From: Staphylococcus condimenti
Lineage (GTDB): Bacteria > Bacillota > Bacilli > Staphylococcales > Staphylococcaceae
DNA length: 64,000 bases
Assembly (NCBI RefSeq): GCF_001618885.1
Contig: NZ_CP015114.1
Location: 1,860,001 to 1,924,000 of the forward strand
Reading direction: 5' to 3'
Part shown: positions 20,715-32,400 of the stretch, piece after piece
Layout of the letters: every line of letters starts with the position of its first letter
Position numbering within the stretch: position 1 is the first letter of the stretch
The notes under the pieces: model-generated
Seen by the model: the letters and a program-made list of their open reading frames with translations, nothing else
The model's database searches: none
Told to the model about the DNA's origin: nothing
Made by a program: the position numbers and the translations under genes

Positions 20715-22236
20715 ATTCAGAGCACTCCAAATCGGTCCGAGCAACTATCAAGATGCTTTTGAAACACAAAGCGAAATAGATTGGTACTATATCAACGCTG
20801 AAGAGATTGAGCATGATTTTGAAACAATTTATAAAGAGGTACAAGCAGAAAAAGCATTTGAATTTATTTTGATACAAACAGCATTTTCCGAGAAATTGGC
20901 AGTTTTGTTAGACATATTGAGTGAACCTTTTAATACTTATATTGAAAGTCCTTATTGGGAAGATAAATTTGAGCAGTTCAGTGATGAAAGAAAGTATTTT
21001 TATAGAGCAGTGATGGGGGAAACTGAAGCGGATTTAATTGATAAAATCAAAACAATCGGTTTCTCAGGACAATACGGAGATAAAGTCAGCACAATAGATG
21101 CTTTAGTCAACCCAGCATTTTCAGGTTCGATGAAATACAACGGCAATGTCAATGTAGAGTTAGAAGGTGATTATGGAGAAGTATTTTCACCGCTTATACA
21201 TTGGAAAACAATTTTAACGGCCAACAAAAATAAAGCCAATGATATTTGGCCTGAATTTGAAATCGAAGGGGATGTAGAACTGCAATATACTTTTAGAGTC
21301 GGTGATAACAGTGCGGTTGATCGTATTTTAGAGACACATACATTTACCCAAGATGAATTAACTGAACCGATTACCATTCAAAAACAACCCATCAACTGTT
21401 ATATTGCGGTTTCTATTAAAGCGAAGGGTTCAGGCAAAGTTAAAATCGGTCCGGTGCATAAACGCTGGTCGCGATTAGATTTCGGTGACTTTATATTAGG
21501 CGGCCACCGTTTTACAGATGCACACCGCAATGAATTTATTTATTATTTCAACCCAGGAGACTTAAAACCGCCGTTGAATGTGTATTTCAGCGGTTATCGT
21601 CCTGCAGAAGGATTTGAAGCCTTTTTTATGATGAAAAAAATGGGGGCGCCTTTCTTATTATTCGGTGATCCGAGACTTGAAGGCGGTGCTTTTTATGCAG
21701 GCTCTGAAGAATATGAAAAAGCAATTACACAAACAATTAAAGCTACATTAGCTGAATTGAATTTTTCTGATCATGATTTAATCATGTCAGGATTATCAAT
21801 GGGGTCATTCGGGGCATTGTATTATAGCGGAAAATTAAAACCTAAAGCAATTATTGTCGGCAAACCGCTGGTTAATATGGGAACGATAGCCGCGAATATG
21901 CGCTTAGTACGTCCGAATGACTTTGGGACGATGCTTGACATTTTATTGAAAAATGAGCATTCAAATGAAGAAATCGCAATCCAACGTCTTAATGATAAAT
22001 TCTGGAAATATATGAAAAATAATGATTTATCCGATACAACATTTGCGATTTCATATATGGAACATGATGATTATGATCCGCATGCCCATGATGATTTAGT
22101 CAATTATTTCGGTAAACAAAAGGTGAAAATCATCAGTCGCGGTATTCCAGGACGACATAACGATGACACACCGACCATCGCAAATTGGTTTACCAACTTC
22201 TACAATATTATGCTCAGAAATGAGTTTGGGAGATAG
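20704..22236 (+). CDS. asp2: Accessory Sec system protein Asp2, acyltransferase-like
   Basis: I place the start at ATG 20704 (MARKFRALQIG), because GAAGGTG lies 6 bases upstream; the in-frame GTG at 20695 falls inside that ribosome site. The 510-residue protein has an alpha/beta-hydrolase-like core with the nucleophile motif GLSMGS (Ser365) and a downstream His485 in GIPGRHND. These correspond to the Ser and His of the Asp2 acetyltransferase site that O-acetylates GlcNAc on GspB in S. gordonii. It therefore probably both modifies the adhesin glycan and takes part in export with Asp1 and Asp3. asp3 begins 5 bases after its stop. Confidence 0.94.
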   Translation: MARKFRALQIGPSNYQDAFETQSEIDWYYINAEEIEHDFETIYKEVQAEKAFEFILIQTAFSEKLAVLLDILSEPFNTYIESPYWEDKFEQFSDERKYFYRAVMGETEADLIDKIKTIGFSGQYGDKVSTIDALVNPAFSGSMKYNGNVNVELEGDYGEVFSPLIHWKTILTANKNKANDIWPEFEIEGDVELQYTFRVGDNSAVDRILETHTFTQDELTEPITIQKQPINCYIAVSIKAKGSGKVKIGPVHKRWSRLDFGDFILGGHRFTDAHRNEFIYYFNPGDLKPPLNVYFSGYRPAEGFEAFFMMKKMGAPFLLFGDPRLEGGAFYAGSEEYEKAITQTIKATLAELNFSDHDLIMSGLSMGSFGALYYSGKLKPKAIIVGKPLVNMGTIAANMRLVRPNDFGTMLDILLKNEHSNEEIAIQRLNDKFWKYMKNNDLSDTTFAISYMEHDDYDPHAHDDLVNYFGKQKVKIISRGIPGRHNDDTPTIANWFTNFYNIMLRNEFGR

Positions 22237-22241
22237 ATAGT

Positions 22242-22748
22242 ATGGCAGATGCACAACATTTTAATGTTTATTGGCGACAAATCAATCAGTCTACTTTTAT
22301 GTATGGCGCAAGATTACAATTTAAGTCTGACGGCGTCTTATATTACAACCGTCTAATGCCTTCAGGTACTGTGATTCATGAATGGTATATGCATACAAAC
22401 TTTTATACCGATCGTGCATTTCCGGCACTTCCTTTTTTGAAAAAAGGTGTCACGTATCAATTTAAATTCCACGTAACTTCAACACCGGCTGATACGGTTT
22501 ATTTTAAAATTATCTTTTTAAAAAGAAACGGTACGGAAGCAGCTACGTATATCGCGAAAGAACATGAAATAGAGATACAGATGCCAGAAGATGCATATGA
22601 GTACCAAGTACAAATGATTAATGCTGCAATGGAATCACTGTATTTCAAACGTATAGAAATTATCCCGGAAGAAAAAGTGGCAGCAACGCCTCATCCTGCT
22701 GATACTTTAGAAGCACTTCGTCAAAAGGGAGGTGGCAATGATGGCTAA
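22242..22748 (+). CDS. asp3: Accessory Sec system protein Asp3
   Basis: The 168-residue product begins [18 protein letters not shown] and has the compact beta-rich make-up of Asp3, with the conserved [11 protein letters not shown] and [11 protein letters not shown] blocks. Asp3 joins Asp1 and Asp2 in the complex that hands the glycosylated adhesin to SecA2. The ribosome site is weak (GGGAG) and sits within the end of asp2, so coupling is likely. The gene overlaps the start of secA2 by about 10 bases. Confidence 0.93.
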   Translation: MADAQHFNVYWRQINQSTFMYGARLQFKSDGVLYYNRLMPSGTVIHEWYMHTNFYTDRAFPALPFLKKGVTYQFKFHVTSTPADTVYFKIIFLKRNGTEAATYIAKEHEIEIQMPEDAYEYQVQMINAAMESLYFKRIEIIPEEKVAATPHPADTLEALRQKGGGNDG

Positions 22749-25131
22749 TGTCATGCAGCAGACAGTTAACCGCATGCGCTTGAAGTCTTTAGAAAAAACA
22801 TTACGTAAAATTAATCAATTGAGCGATACAATGGCTGAAAAAACAGATGCTGAATTACAGAAACAAACAGCTATTTTTAAAGCAGCATTAGAGAATGGAA
22901 AATCTCTAGATGATATTTTACCGCAAGCTTATGCGACAGCGCGAGAAGCCAGCAAACGTGTTCTTGGTATGTATCCGAAAGATGTGCAAGTTCTCGGTGC
23001 CATTGTTTTGCATGAAGGCAACATTGCAGAAATGCAGACAGGGGAAGGCAAAACACTGACTGCAACATTACCGCTGTATTTAAATGCTTTAAGCGGACAA
23101 GGTGCTTTTCTAGTCACCACGAATGATTACTTAGCTGAACGTGATTATGAAGAAATGTGTCCTTTGTATGAATGGCTGGGTTTAACTACTTCTTTAGGTT
23201 TTATCGGAGATCCTGATTATGAATACCAGCCTGGAGAGAAACAAGCGATTTATAAAGCGGATATTATTTATACAACAAACGGACGTCTTGGTTTTGATTA
23301 TTTAATTGATAATTTAGCAGATTCGTTAGAAGGCAAATTTATGCCGGATTTGAATTATGCATTGATTGATGAAATTGATTCTATTATTTTAGATGCTGCA
23401 CAAACACCACTTGTGATTTCTGGTGCTCCGCGCGTCCAATCCAACTTATTTGAAATTACAAAGCAATTTGTGCAGACGCTTGAAAAAGACCGCGATTTTA
23501 AAATTGATGAACGTAAAAAAGAAGTATGGCTGACGTCAAAAGGCATCGAAGCCACACGAGCATATTTCAATGTACCAGATTTATATGAAGCACGTCATTT
23601 AGATTTAGTGCGCAATATCAATTTAGCATTACGTGCACGTTATTTGTTTGAAGCAGATATTGATTATTATGTGTTAAAAGGTGAAATTGTATTGATTGAC
23701 CGTATTACAGGGCGCTTATTGCCCGGCACTAAATTACAATCTGGTTTGCATCAAGCCATTGAAGCTAAAGAAGACATTGAAATCACAAATGACATGAGTA
23801 TTATGGCTACAATCACTTTCCAAAATTTATTCAAGCAATTCCATCAATTTTCAGGCATGACCGGTACTGCTAAACAAGGAGAGAAAGAACTGAACGATTT
23901 GTATAGTAAAATTGTAGTTCAAATCCCGACTGATAAACCAGTTCAGAGGGAAGATTATAAAGATAGAGTGTTTATGACGATTGAAGAAAAAAATAAGGCA
24001 CTGATGCAACGCTTATTAGAGCTCTATCATTCTAAGCGACCGGTGTTGTTGATTACACGTACAGCTGAAGCGGCTGAACAATTTTCGATGTTCCTTTTTC
24101 AAAACAACATTCCGAACAATCTGCTGATTGCACAAAACGCAGCAAAAGAAGCACAGATGATTGCTGAAGCAGGACAACTTGGTGCAGTGACTGTGGCAAC
24201 GAGTATGGCCGGACGCGGTACAGATATAAAATTAGAACAAGGTGTTGCTGAACTTGGCGGATTGGCAGTTTTAATTCATGAGCATATGGATAACAGCCGT
24301 GTTGATCGTCAATTGCGCGGCCGTTCTGGTCGGCAAGGTGACCCAGGTTCATCGCAAATTTATATTTCGCTAGAAGATTATGTTGTAAAACGTTGGGGCA
24401 ATACGCATTTATTAGACAATGAAAAATTAAGACAACAAGATGCATCAGAGCTAGAACAAAGCCCGCTCTTTCGGCACAAAGTCAGCAAGATTGTACATAA
24501 AGCACAGCAGATTTCTGAAGAACAAGGTATCGCAGCACGTGAGATGGCCAATGAATATGAAAAAAGTATCAGCATCCAACGTAAATTGATATACAAAGAG
24601 CGTAATAAAATATTAGCACTGAATGATTTCAGTCAATTTGACATAGAACATATGGCAGAAGATGTGTACCGCCAGTTTGTTAAAGAGCATTGGGATCAAC
24701 TTGATGCCAATCGTTTACGTGCTTATATTTACAAAAATGTCAGCTTTGATTTTAAAGGTGATATTGAAGAAAAAACATTAGAAAACCAAGAGACTGCCAT
24801 TGAATTTTTAGTCCGTTTGTTTCAATCACAAAAACGAAAAACGGCTGAAACTATAAATGATGCTGAAATGTATCATGAGTTTTTACAGAAGTGTGTATTA
24901 AAGGCTATTGACCAAGGTTGGATTCGACAAGTAGACCATCTGCAGCAATTAAAAGCCAGTGTGAATAATCGTCAGAATGGACAACGCAATGCTATTTTTG
25001 AATACCATCGTGCAGCACTAGAATCATATGAAACGATGGGTGAAGAAATTAAACAAAACATAATCCGTAATATCAGTTTAAGTATGGTGACATTCGGCCA
25101 AAAAGATGCAATGATTATCCATTTTCCATAA
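22738..25131 (+). CDS. secA2: Accessory Sec ATPase SecA2
   Basis: This motor ATPase drives export of the serine-rich glycoprotein through SecY2. The approximately 797-residue protein has Walker A in [12 protein letters not shown] near residue 105, the DEID Walker B at about 211-214, and helicase motif VI in [16 protein letters not shown]. It lacks the C-terminal zinc-binding tail of SecA1, and its length fits SecA2 of S. aureus (796). ATG 22738 or ATG 22741 could serve as start; both follow GGGAGG, whereas the in-frame GTG at 22732 lies within that site. It sits mid-operon, overlapping asp3. Confidence 0.96.
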   Translation: MMANVMQQTVNRMRLKSLEKTLRKINQLSDTMAEKTDAELQKQTAIFKAALENGKSLDDILPQAYATAREASKRVLGMYPKDVQVLGAIVLHEGNIAEMQTGEGKTLTATLPLYLNALSGQGAFLVTTNDYLAERDYEEMCPLYEWLGLTTSLGFIGDPDYEYQPGEKQAIYKADIIYTTNGRLGFDYLIDNLADSLEGKFMPDLNYALIDEIDSIILDAAQTPLVISGAPRVQSNLFEITKQFVQTLEKDRDFKIDERKKEVWLTSKGIEATRAYFNVPDLYEARHLDLVRNINLALRARYLFEADIDYYVLKGEIVLIDRITGRLLPGTKLQSGLHQAIEAKEDIEITNDMSIMATITFQNLFKQFHQFSGMTGTAKQGEKELNDLYSKIVVQIPTDKPVQREDYKDRVFMTIEEKNKALMQRLLELYHSKRPVLLITRTAEAAEQFSMFLFQNNIPNNLLIAQNAAKEAQMIAEAGQLGAVTVATSMAGRGTDIKLEQGVAELGGLAVLIHEHMDNSRVDRQLRGRSGRQGDPGSSQIYISLEDYVVKRWGNTHLLDNEKLRQQDASELEQSPLFRHKVSKIVHKAQQISEEQGIAAREMANEYEKSISIQRKLIYKERNKILALNDFSQFDIEHMAEDVYRQFVKEHWDQLDANRLRAYIYKNVSFDFKGDIEEKTLENQETAIEFLVRLFQSQKRKTAETINDAEMYHEFLQKCVLKAIDQGWIRQVDHLQQLKASVNNRQNGQRNAIFEYHRAALESYETMGEEIKQNIIRNISLSMVTFGQKDAMIIHFP

Positions 25132-25146
25132 TTAGGGGGAAGCAAA

Positions 25147-26670
25147 GTGACAATTTATAATATTAATTTCGGTATTGGCTGGGCAAGCAGCGGTGTAGAA
25201 TATGCACAAGCTTATCGTGCCAAGCTCTTAAGAAATTTTAAGCATCCATTGAAATTTGTATTTATTGATTTGATTCAAAATGAAAATATTCAAACGTATA
25301 CCGAAAATATGGGTTTTCAAGACGATGAAGTTATTTGGTTATATCAGTATTTTTCAGATATTCCAATTGCACCAACGACTTACACAGTTCAAGATTTATT
25401 GGATACAGTTGAAAATAAGGTTGTACGTACAGAACAAGCTGGAAAAGTACGTCGCTTATTTATGCCGGGTGATCAAAACTTTATTACATGCTATTTGAAA
25501 GATGAGAATAGTGAGATTATCAATCGCGCTGAATTTGTGGTAAATGGTAATTTGATTCGTAAAGATTTCTATTCCTATACACGAGTTTATTCTGAGTTTT
25601 ACGCACCCTTTGAACAACGCGCTAAAATTTATTTGCGCCAGTTTTATAATCAAGATGGTTCGATTGCCTATCAAGAGTTTATTGATGGAGAACGTCATAT
25701 GTATAGTTTTAAAGATGCTAAGTTTTACAGTAAAGAAGCATTTGTCGCTTATTTTATGAAACAATTAGCATTATCTTCAGATGATGTGGTGATTCTTGAT
25801 CGTGCTTCTCATGAACTTCATATCGGTCAAGCTGTCTTGCAACATAAAGGTGACAGTAAACTGGGTGTAGTGGTACATGCAGAACACTTTAGTGAAGGCA
25901 GTACCAATGAAGAAACGATTTTATGGAATAACTATTATGAGTATCAGTTTCGTAATGCACCTGAATTCGATTTCTTTATTACAGCGACAGATTTGCAGAA
26001 TGAAATTTTAACCAAGCAGATGCAACAATATCAAAATCATACGCCTAATGTTCATACAATACCTGTCGGCAGTCTGCATGCGTTGAGCTATCCAGAAAAA
26101 GGGAAGACACGCCGGCCTTATTCAATTATCAGTGCATCTCGCTTAGCTTCTGAAAAACATGTCGATTGGCTGATTCGCGGTGTTGTTAAAGCGAAAGCAA
26201 TGATACCTGAAATCACCTTTGATGTTTATGGTGAAGGCGGCGAACGCAATGCACTGCAAGATTTAATTCGTGAATTAGGTGCTGAAGATTACATTCAATT
26301 ACATGGACATGTCAACTTAGCAAAAATCTATCCGCAGTATGATTTATTTGTATCAGGGTCAACAAGCGAAGGTTTCGGTTTAACGTTAATGGAAGCGGTT
26401 GGTGCAGGTTTAGGCATGATTGGTTTTGATGTGAAATACGGCAACCCGACATTTATTGAACACGGGGGAAATGGTTATTTAATCCCGCTTGATTTAAAAC
26501 AAGACCGCTTAGATGAGATTACAGATAGAATTGCTGCACGTATTGTGGATTATTTCCAAGGAAATACTGAAGATTTTCATCATAAATCTTATGAGATTGC
26601 AGAAGCATTTAAAACGTCGCATATTCAAGAAAAATGGCGTGACTTGATAGGAGAGGTGCTCAATGATTAA
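25147..26670 (+). CDS. gtfA: SRRP glycosyltransferase GtfA
   Basis: The 507-residue product is the catalytic subunit of the GtfA-GtfB O-GlcNAc transferase that adds the first sugar to Ser/Thr of the adhesin in the cytoplasm. The N-terminus (NINFGIGWASSGVEYAQAYR) and the GT-B donor-site block near residue 407 (EGFGLTLMEAVGAG, the E-x7-E pattern) are clear. The start is GTG 25147 behind AGGGGGAAG. It overlaps gtfB by 8 bases, matching the obligate complex of the two proteins. Confidence 0.95.
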   Translation: MTIYNINFGIGWASSGVEYAQAYRAKLLRNFKHPLKFVFIDLIQNENIQTYTENMGFQDDEVIWLYQYFSDIPIAPTTYTVQDLLDTVENKVVRTEQAGKVRRLFMPGDQNFITCYLKDENSEIINRAEFVVNGNLIRKDFYSYTRVYSEFYAPFEQRAKIYLRQFYNQDGSIAYQEFIDGERHMYSFKDAKFYSKEAFVAYFMKQLALSSDDVVILDRASHELHIGQAVLQHKGDSKLGVVVHAEHFSEGSTNEETILWNNYYEYQFRNAPEFDFFITATDLQNEILTKQMQQYQNHTPNVHTIPVGSLHALSYPEKGKTRRPYSIISASRLASEKHVDWLIRGVVKAKAMIPEITFDVYGEGGERNALQDLIRELGAEDYIQLHGHVNLAKIYPQYDLFVSGSTSEGFGLTLMEAVGAGLGMIGFDVKYGNPTFIEHGGNGYLIPLDLKQDRLDEITDRIAARIVDYFQGNTEDFHHKSYEIAEAFKTSHIQEKWRDLIGEVLND

Positions 26671-28015
26671 TCTATTTGAACGTTTTAATCAACCGACTGA
26701 AACATTGTATCATTCAATGATGGAAGCAGGATTAGACCATCTGACTGTTGTATTAAATGATGATGGGTTTTTACCGGAAGCAGTGACTTCGCCTTATCGT
26801 TTTTTTGCAGAAAATGAAATTAAAGACAGCGACCATGCTTTGTATTTCAATGAAATAGAAGTACCACGTTTTTGGGATATCGAAGGAGATAACAATCAAG
26901 CGGTGATTAAAGATATGGGGCAAGTGCGCGGGAAGATTCATTATCAACCGAATTATAAACAACGTATTGTCAGCAGTGTAGAGTGGTTGGATCCACAAGG
27001 GTTTGTCCGCTACCGTGACCATTATGATCAATTCGGCATACGTTTTGCTCAAACCACATATGATTTACGCGGTGTAGCTATTTTGAAGGAATATTTTACG
27101 CGTGAAGGAGAACCGATTATTTATGTGAATTATACGACGTCGAATTATGTGCTGACATGGCATGGAAAAGATTATTTCTTTGAAACTGAAGCGGATTTTA
27201 TTGTGTTTTATTTAGAAGTTATGGGCATTGATTTAGATAGTTTTGTGATTAATCATTTAGGCACACCTTTATCTGTTGTTTATAATTTAGGAATTGAAGG
27301 TCATGATTATGTTATTTGGCAAGAACATATTGATATCGATGCAGCATTGCCGGGTAATATGAGTTTGGTATTGAATGAAGGGAATCTTAATCGTTCATTG
27401 CGTGATTTTACATTGGTGGTGCCTGATCGTCATGAGTATGACCAAATTGTTGAAAAAGTGGATAAAGAGGTAAAACAGAAAGTGGAGTTAGGCGGTTATA
27501 TCTATCCATTTACACGTCGCAATCAATTTACGCAAAGTATATTAACGATGACGAATTCAGATCAAATCGAGAATTTGGAGGAATTGGTGAAATTAAGTCC
27601 TCATTTGAAATTTCATATTGGTGCTTTAACTGAAATGTCTTCTAAATTGATGGCGATGGAGCGCTATGAGAATGTGAAGCTTTATCCATCGATTGAACGC
27701 GAAACCGTGAAGAAACTATATGATGACTGTGATATTTATTTAGATATTAATTCAGGTAATGAAATTTTAGATGCGGTTCGGCGTGCCTTCTTATCAGATA
27801 TGTTGATTTTTGCATATGCGGAAACGGTACATAATTTGAAATATGTACTTGATGGAGAAGAAGGCAATGTCTTTAAAACTGCTGATTACCGGGGGTTGAT
27901 GCATAAATTGCATCAGACTGTAGATAATCATGAAAAATGGCGCGGTTTATTGAAACGTCAAAAACAACAAGCGAATGCTGTGGAGGTTAAAACGTTTCGT
28001 CGATTATTTGAATAA
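26663..28015 (+). CDS. gtfB: SRRP glycosylation chaperone GtfB
   Basis: The 450-residue partner of GtfA shares the GT-B fold, but the donor site is degenerate. In the streptococcal complex it binds the acceptor polypeptide. It starts MINLFERFNQPTETLYHSM behind GGAGAGGT. It is the last gene of the operon and is followed by a strong terminator. No further glycosyltransferase genes (such as gtfC or gly) and no asp4/asp5 follow, so this locus carries only the core set. Confidence 0.94.
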   Translation: MINLFERFNQPTETLYHSMMEAGLDHLTVVLNDDGFLPEAVTSPYRFFAENEIKDSDHALYFNEIEVPRFWDIEGDNNQAVIKDMGQVRGKIHYQPNYKQRIVSSVEWLDPQGFVRYRDHYDQFGIRFAQTTYDLRGVAILKEYFTREGEPIIYVNYTTSNYVLTWHGKDYFFETEADFIVFYLEVMGIDLDSFVINHLGTPLSVVYNLGIEGHDYVIWQEHIDIDAALPGNMSLVLNEGNLNRSLRDFTLVVPDRHEYDQIVEKVDKEVKQKVELGGYIYPFTRRNQFTQSILTMTNSDQIENLEELVKLSPHLKFHIGALTEMSSKLMAMERYENVKLYPSIERETVKKLYDDCDIYLDINSGNEILDAVRRAFLSDMLIFAYAETVHNLKYVLDGEEGNVFKTADYRGLMHKLHQTVDNHEKWRGLLKRQKQQANAVEVKTFRRLFE

Positions 28016-28024
28016 AGCAAAAAC

Positions 28025-28062
28025 GCTCGAATCTTTGTGGTGGTGAGGATTCGAGCATTTTT
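28025..28062 (+). terminator. Terminator of the accessory Sec/Gtf operon
   Basis: GCTCGAATC at 28025-28033 pairs perfectly with GATTCGAGC at 28048-28056, followed by ATTTTT. It may also act on the converging alkA transcript. Confidence 0.88.
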
Positions 28063-28068
28063 AAAGCT

Positions 28069-29094
28069 TTAATTGAGTGTGTTCCATAAATTGTCGACTG
28101 CGTAGCTGCGAACCGGATGCCATTTTTCTGCAGCGACTAGACGAGATTTTGATGTTGTATGGTTTGGCATTGCGTTTTTGATACCGATGTCTGTTTCTAA
28201 GAAACTATCAGTATAGCCGAGTGCTCTCATACCGATGTATTGTGCTGTCCATTTACCGATTCCTTTGATTGCTAGTAACTGTTTCATTTCAGCTTCAGCA
28301 GTTTCCATTTGGACGGTGTGGCGCGAAAAAGGAAGGGGAGATTCAGCACCCTGTACTATAGGATTTAATTGCACTTCATTATTTACAAGTGCTTCAGCTA
28401 AAGCAGCGATTGTATTGGAACGACGACCTGTAACGCCTAAAGGTCCTAATATATCTGAAATAGGTATGTCACCATGTGCTAAACGCACAAATTTTTCAGG
28501 GATGGGGAACAATGTATCTAAACCGGTTATTTTAGTTTTAAAGGATGTACCTAATGCATGAACAAGTCTGCCGGATATCGTTGTAGCTGCTTTGACAGTG
28601 ATCTGTTGTCCTAATATTGCACGTACGCCTAATTCAAATCCGTTAAATGCACCTGGTACACGTAATCCTAACGTTATCCATTGTTCGTTAAGGGTTTTGT
28701 TGATGATTTCAGGATTGACTTCTAAATCAAATAAATGTTGCAGTTTTTGAACAACTTTATGCCATTCAGGTATTAAGCTTACACTCATTTCTACTAAGAG
28801 TGCATTGATTTTTATATTATTTTTTATCTTAAGCCAGCCTTTTACGGCTCTTTTTGTAGTAGAATCTTTAAGCAAGACGGTACGTGCATAGTAATTATCT
28901 TGTACTATTTCAACGCCCGGAATAGCTCGTTTGCTTAAATAATCTATCATTGCTGTCCAAATATAAGGTGGTTGATAATATAAATTAAATTCTATTGATT
29001 GATCGTACCAACTGTCATCAACGGAGTTGGTAAACCATGTGTCTTTATATAAGTTTTCTTTGAATGTATGAATAAATCGTTGTGTGAATTGCAT
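28069..29094 (-). CDS. alkA: DNA-3-methyladenine glycosylase II (AlkA-type)
   Basis: The 341-residue protein removes alkylated bases in base-excision repair. An AlkA N-terminal domain is followed by the HhH-GPD core. GVRAILGQQITV lies in the middle, the helix-hairpin-helix is LLAIKGIGKWTAQYIG, and the catalytic Asp is about residue 302 in FLETDIGIK. I place the start at MQFTQRFIHTF (29094), because GAGGAGTG lies 7 bases upstream; the upstream in-frame ATG at 29109 overlaps that site. It is convergent with gtfB and unrelated to the adhesin locus. No Ada-like methyltransferase domain is fused to it. Confidence 0.9.
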   Translation of the reverse strand: MQFTQRFIHTFKENLYKDTWFTNSVDDSWYDQSIEFNLYYQPPYIWTAMIDYLSKRAIPGVEIVQDNYYARTVLLKDSTTKRAVKGWLKIKNNIKINALLVEMSVSLIPEWHKVVQKLQHLFDLEVNPEIINKTLNEQWITLGLRVPGAFNGFELGVRAILGQQITVKAATTISGRLVHALGTSFKTKITGLDTLFPIPEKFVRLAHGDIPISDILGPLGVTGRRSNTIAALAEALVNNEVQLNPIVQGAESPLPFSRHTVQMETAEAEMKQLLAIKGIGKWTAQYIGMRALGYTDSFLETDIGIKNAMPNHTTSKSRLVAAEKWHPVRSYAVDNLWNTLN

Positions 29095-29226
29095 TGTTTC
29101 ACTCCTCATTATTCCATACCCGATTTAAGCAAAGTACTTGAAATCATATATTAGAAATTTTATTGTGGAAGCTGTCAGTGTTTAATCATCATCAATTTGC
29201 GAAAAGAAACACTGTCACAAGAGAAT

Positions 29227-29316
29227 GGAGAAGTACCCAAGTACGGCTGAAGGGATCGGTCTCGAAAACCGACAGGGGCTTAGTAGCTCGCAAGGGTTCA
29301 AATCCCTTCTTCTCCG
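29227..29316 (+). tRNA. tRNA-Ser (anticodon CGA)
   Basis: This 90-nt class II tRNA has acceptor arms GGAGAAG/CTTCTCC and an anticodon stem TCGGT/ACCGA around the loop CTCGAAA. It also has a variable arm (AGGGGCTTAGTAGCTCGC) and the T arm AAGGG-TTCAAAT-CCCTT. The discriminator is G and CCA is not encoded. Confidence 0.95.
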
Positions 29317-29324
29317 TCAAATCA

Positions 29325-29356
29325 AGCACGCTGATATAGAGGTCAGCGTGCTTTTT
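29325..29356 (+). terminator. Terminator of tRNA-Ser(CGA)
   Basis: AGCACGCTGA at 29325-29334 pairs perfectly with TCAGCGTGCT at 29343-29352, followed by four more T. Confidence 0.85.
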
Positions 29357-29421
29357 ATTATATTTTTGCGAATACACATATTGTGATTAGGATCTGATTT
29401 TAAATGATTCCATAAAAAAGC

Positions 29422-29453
29422 AAAAAAACCTAGAGACTGTGGAAGTCTCTAGG
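29422..29453 (-). terminator. Terminator of the first CshA-type surface protein gene
   Basis: CCTAGAGACT and AGTCTCTAGG form a perfect 10-bp stem with a 5-base loop. On the minus strand it is followed by seven T and lies just past the stop codon at 29464. Confidence 0.88.
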
Positions 29454-29463
29454 TAAAGATTAA

Positions 29464-32400
29464 CTATTCTTTATCTTCTTTTTTTCTTCTGCTGAAAGCT
29501 GCTAATCCAAAGAGTGCTAATAATGAGCCGAACAATGTTGTGTTTGTATTGTTTTCTTCAGTACCGGTATTTGGTAAAGCTTTTGCTTTAGATTTATTAT
29601 CAGAAACGTCTTTGTGTTGTTTTGGTTCAACTTTATCAGCTGCTGGTTGAGTTTTCTTAGATTGTTGTTCATTTGCAACTGTAGTTTCTTTTACTTCATC
29701 AGAAGTTTTAACATTGTCAGTAGGTTCAGTTTTTCCGTGTTTAGGTTCAACAGGATCTTTTGGTGTTGGTTTTGCTGGTTCAGGTGTTTCTTTTTTAGCG
29801 ATAACAGTTGGTGTGTACTTAGCTGTTGCTGCTGTACCATTTTTATCAACTCGTTTGACTAAAACGCCTTTGCCTTCTCCAGTGAATTTAGGATCCGGAG
29901 TAAATGTTACTTCACCGTTAGGATCGATAGTATATGTGCCTTCACCAGGAACTACTACTTTGTCTACTTCTTCACCCGTATTCGGATCAACCAACTTAGG
30001 TGCGATTGTGTTGTCAATCGGAACTAAAGGATCACCGCTTTCGAATGTAGGCGTACCATTTTGTACTTCGCCTTGAGGGCCTTCAGATGTGGCAGGTGTA
30101 CCTTTAGGTGTTACTGCTGTCACATTAGGAATAAATTTAGCAGTCACCGTTGTACCATTTTTATCCACACGTTTGACTAAGATACCTTTGCCTTCTCCAG
30201 TGAATTTAGGATCCGGAGTGAATGTTACTTCGCCGTTAGGATCGATAGTGTAAGTACCTTCACCAGGAATTACTACTTTGTTGACTTCTTCGCCAGTATT
30301 CGGATCAACCAACTTAGGTGCGATTGTACTGTCAATCGGAACTAAAGGATCTCCGCCTTTGAAAGTAGGCGTACCTTCTTGAGGTTGACCTTGAACACCT
30401 GTAGAAGTAACCGGTGTACCAACTGGAGTAACTGGAGTTACGCTAGGTGTGTATTTAGCAGTAACCGGCGTACCGTTTTTATCCACACGTTTGACTTCAA
30501 CGCCTTTGCCTTCTCCAGTGAATTTAGGATCCGGAGTGAATGTTACTTTACCGTTAGGGTCAACAGTGTAAGTACCTTCGCCAGGAACAGTCACTTTGTC
30601 GACTTCGTTGCCAGTTTTAGGATCAACTAGTTTAGGTGCAACTTTGTCATCGATTGTCACTAAAGGATCTCCGCCTTTGAAAGTAGGCGTACCTTTTTGA
30701 GGCTGACCTTGAGGTCCTTCAGATGTTACTGGTGTGCCGACAGGAGTTACCGCATTCACTTTAGGTGAATATTTCGCAGTAACTGTTGTACCGTTTTTAT
30801 CCACACGTTTGACTTCAACGCCTTTAGCGTCACCTTTGAATTGAGGTTCCGGAGTAAATGTAACTTTACCGTTAGGATCAACAGTATAAGTACCTTCGCC
30901 AGGAACAGTCACTTTGTCAACTTCGTTGCCAGTTTTAGGGTCAAGCAACTTAGGTGCAACTTTGTCATCGATTGGCACTAAAGGATCTCCACCTTTGAAA
31001 GTAGGCGTACCTTTTTGAGGTTGACCTTGAGGCCCTTCAGATGTAGCCGGTGTGCCGACAGGAGTAACTGCTGTTACGTTAGGTGTATAAGTTGTTTGAG
31101 CTGGTGTACCATTAGTATCGACTCTTTCAACTTTAACAGGTGTTGCTTTACCGACAAATTGAGGTTCTGGAGTAAACGTTACAGTACCATCAGCATTTGC
31201 TGTATAAGTACCTTCGTTTGGAACTTTCAAAGTATCGACTTTAGCACCAGTAGCAGGGTCGATTAATTTAGGTGCAACATTTTCGTCAATCGGTACCGCT
31301 GGATCTCCACCTTTGAATACTGGTGTGTCTGTTTGAGATTGACCTTGAGGTCCTTCAGACTCAGTTGGCGTACCGACAGGAGTTACAGCGTTCACTTTAG
31401 GCGTATATTTCGCAGTAACTGTTGTACCGTTTTTATCCACACGTTTAACATCCCCACCTTTAGCATTACCTTTGAATTGAGGTTCCGGGGTAAATGTCAC
31501 TTTGCCATTAGGATCAACAGTGTAAGTACCTTCGCCAGGAACAGTCACTTTGTCGACTTCGTTGCCAGTTTTAGGATCAACTAGTTTAGGTGCAACATTT
31601 TCGTCAATTGGTACCGCTGGGTCTCCACCTTCGAAAGTAGGTGTACCAGATTGAGGCTGACCTTGAGGTCCTTCAGACTCAGCTGGTGTACCAACAGGAG
31701 TTACAGCCGTTACTTTTGGTGTATAAGTGGTTTGAACCGGTGTGCCATTAGTATCGACTCTTTCAACTTTAACAGGTGTTGCTTTACCGACAAATTGAGG
31801 TTCCGGAGTAAATGTTACAGTACCATCAGGGTTAGCAACATAAGTACCTTCATTTGGAACTTTCAAAGTATCGACTTTAGCGCCAGTAGCAGGGTCGATT
31901 AATTTAGGTGCAACTGTTTCATCAATCGGAACTAAAGGATCTCCGCCTTCGAATGTAGGTGTACCTGTTTGAGTTTTACCTTGTACACCTGTTGTTTCTG
32001 CTGGATTAGCAGTTGGTGTTACAGCGTTCACTTTAGGTGTGTATTTCGCAGTAACCGGTGTACCGTTCTTATCGACACGTTTAACATCAACGCCTTTAGC
32101 ATCACCTTTGAATTGAGGTTCCGGAGTGAATGTCACTTTGCCATTAGGATCAACAGTATAAGTACCTTCGCCAGGAACAGTTACTTTATCGACTTCATTA
32201 CCAGTAGTCGGATCAACCAACTTAGGTGCAACATTTTCATCGATAGGTACATCTGGGTTTCCGCCTTCAAATGTAGGTGTGCCAGATTGAGGCTGGCCTT
32301 GAGGTCCTTCAGACTCAGCTGGTGTACCTACAGGTTTAACAGGCGTTACGTTTGGCGTATAAGTTGTTTGAGCTGGTGTACCATTAGTATCGACTCTTTC

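Noticed and set aside
29192-29377. 61-codon minus-strand frame
   Set aside because: It overlaps the tRNA-Ser gene and its terminator.
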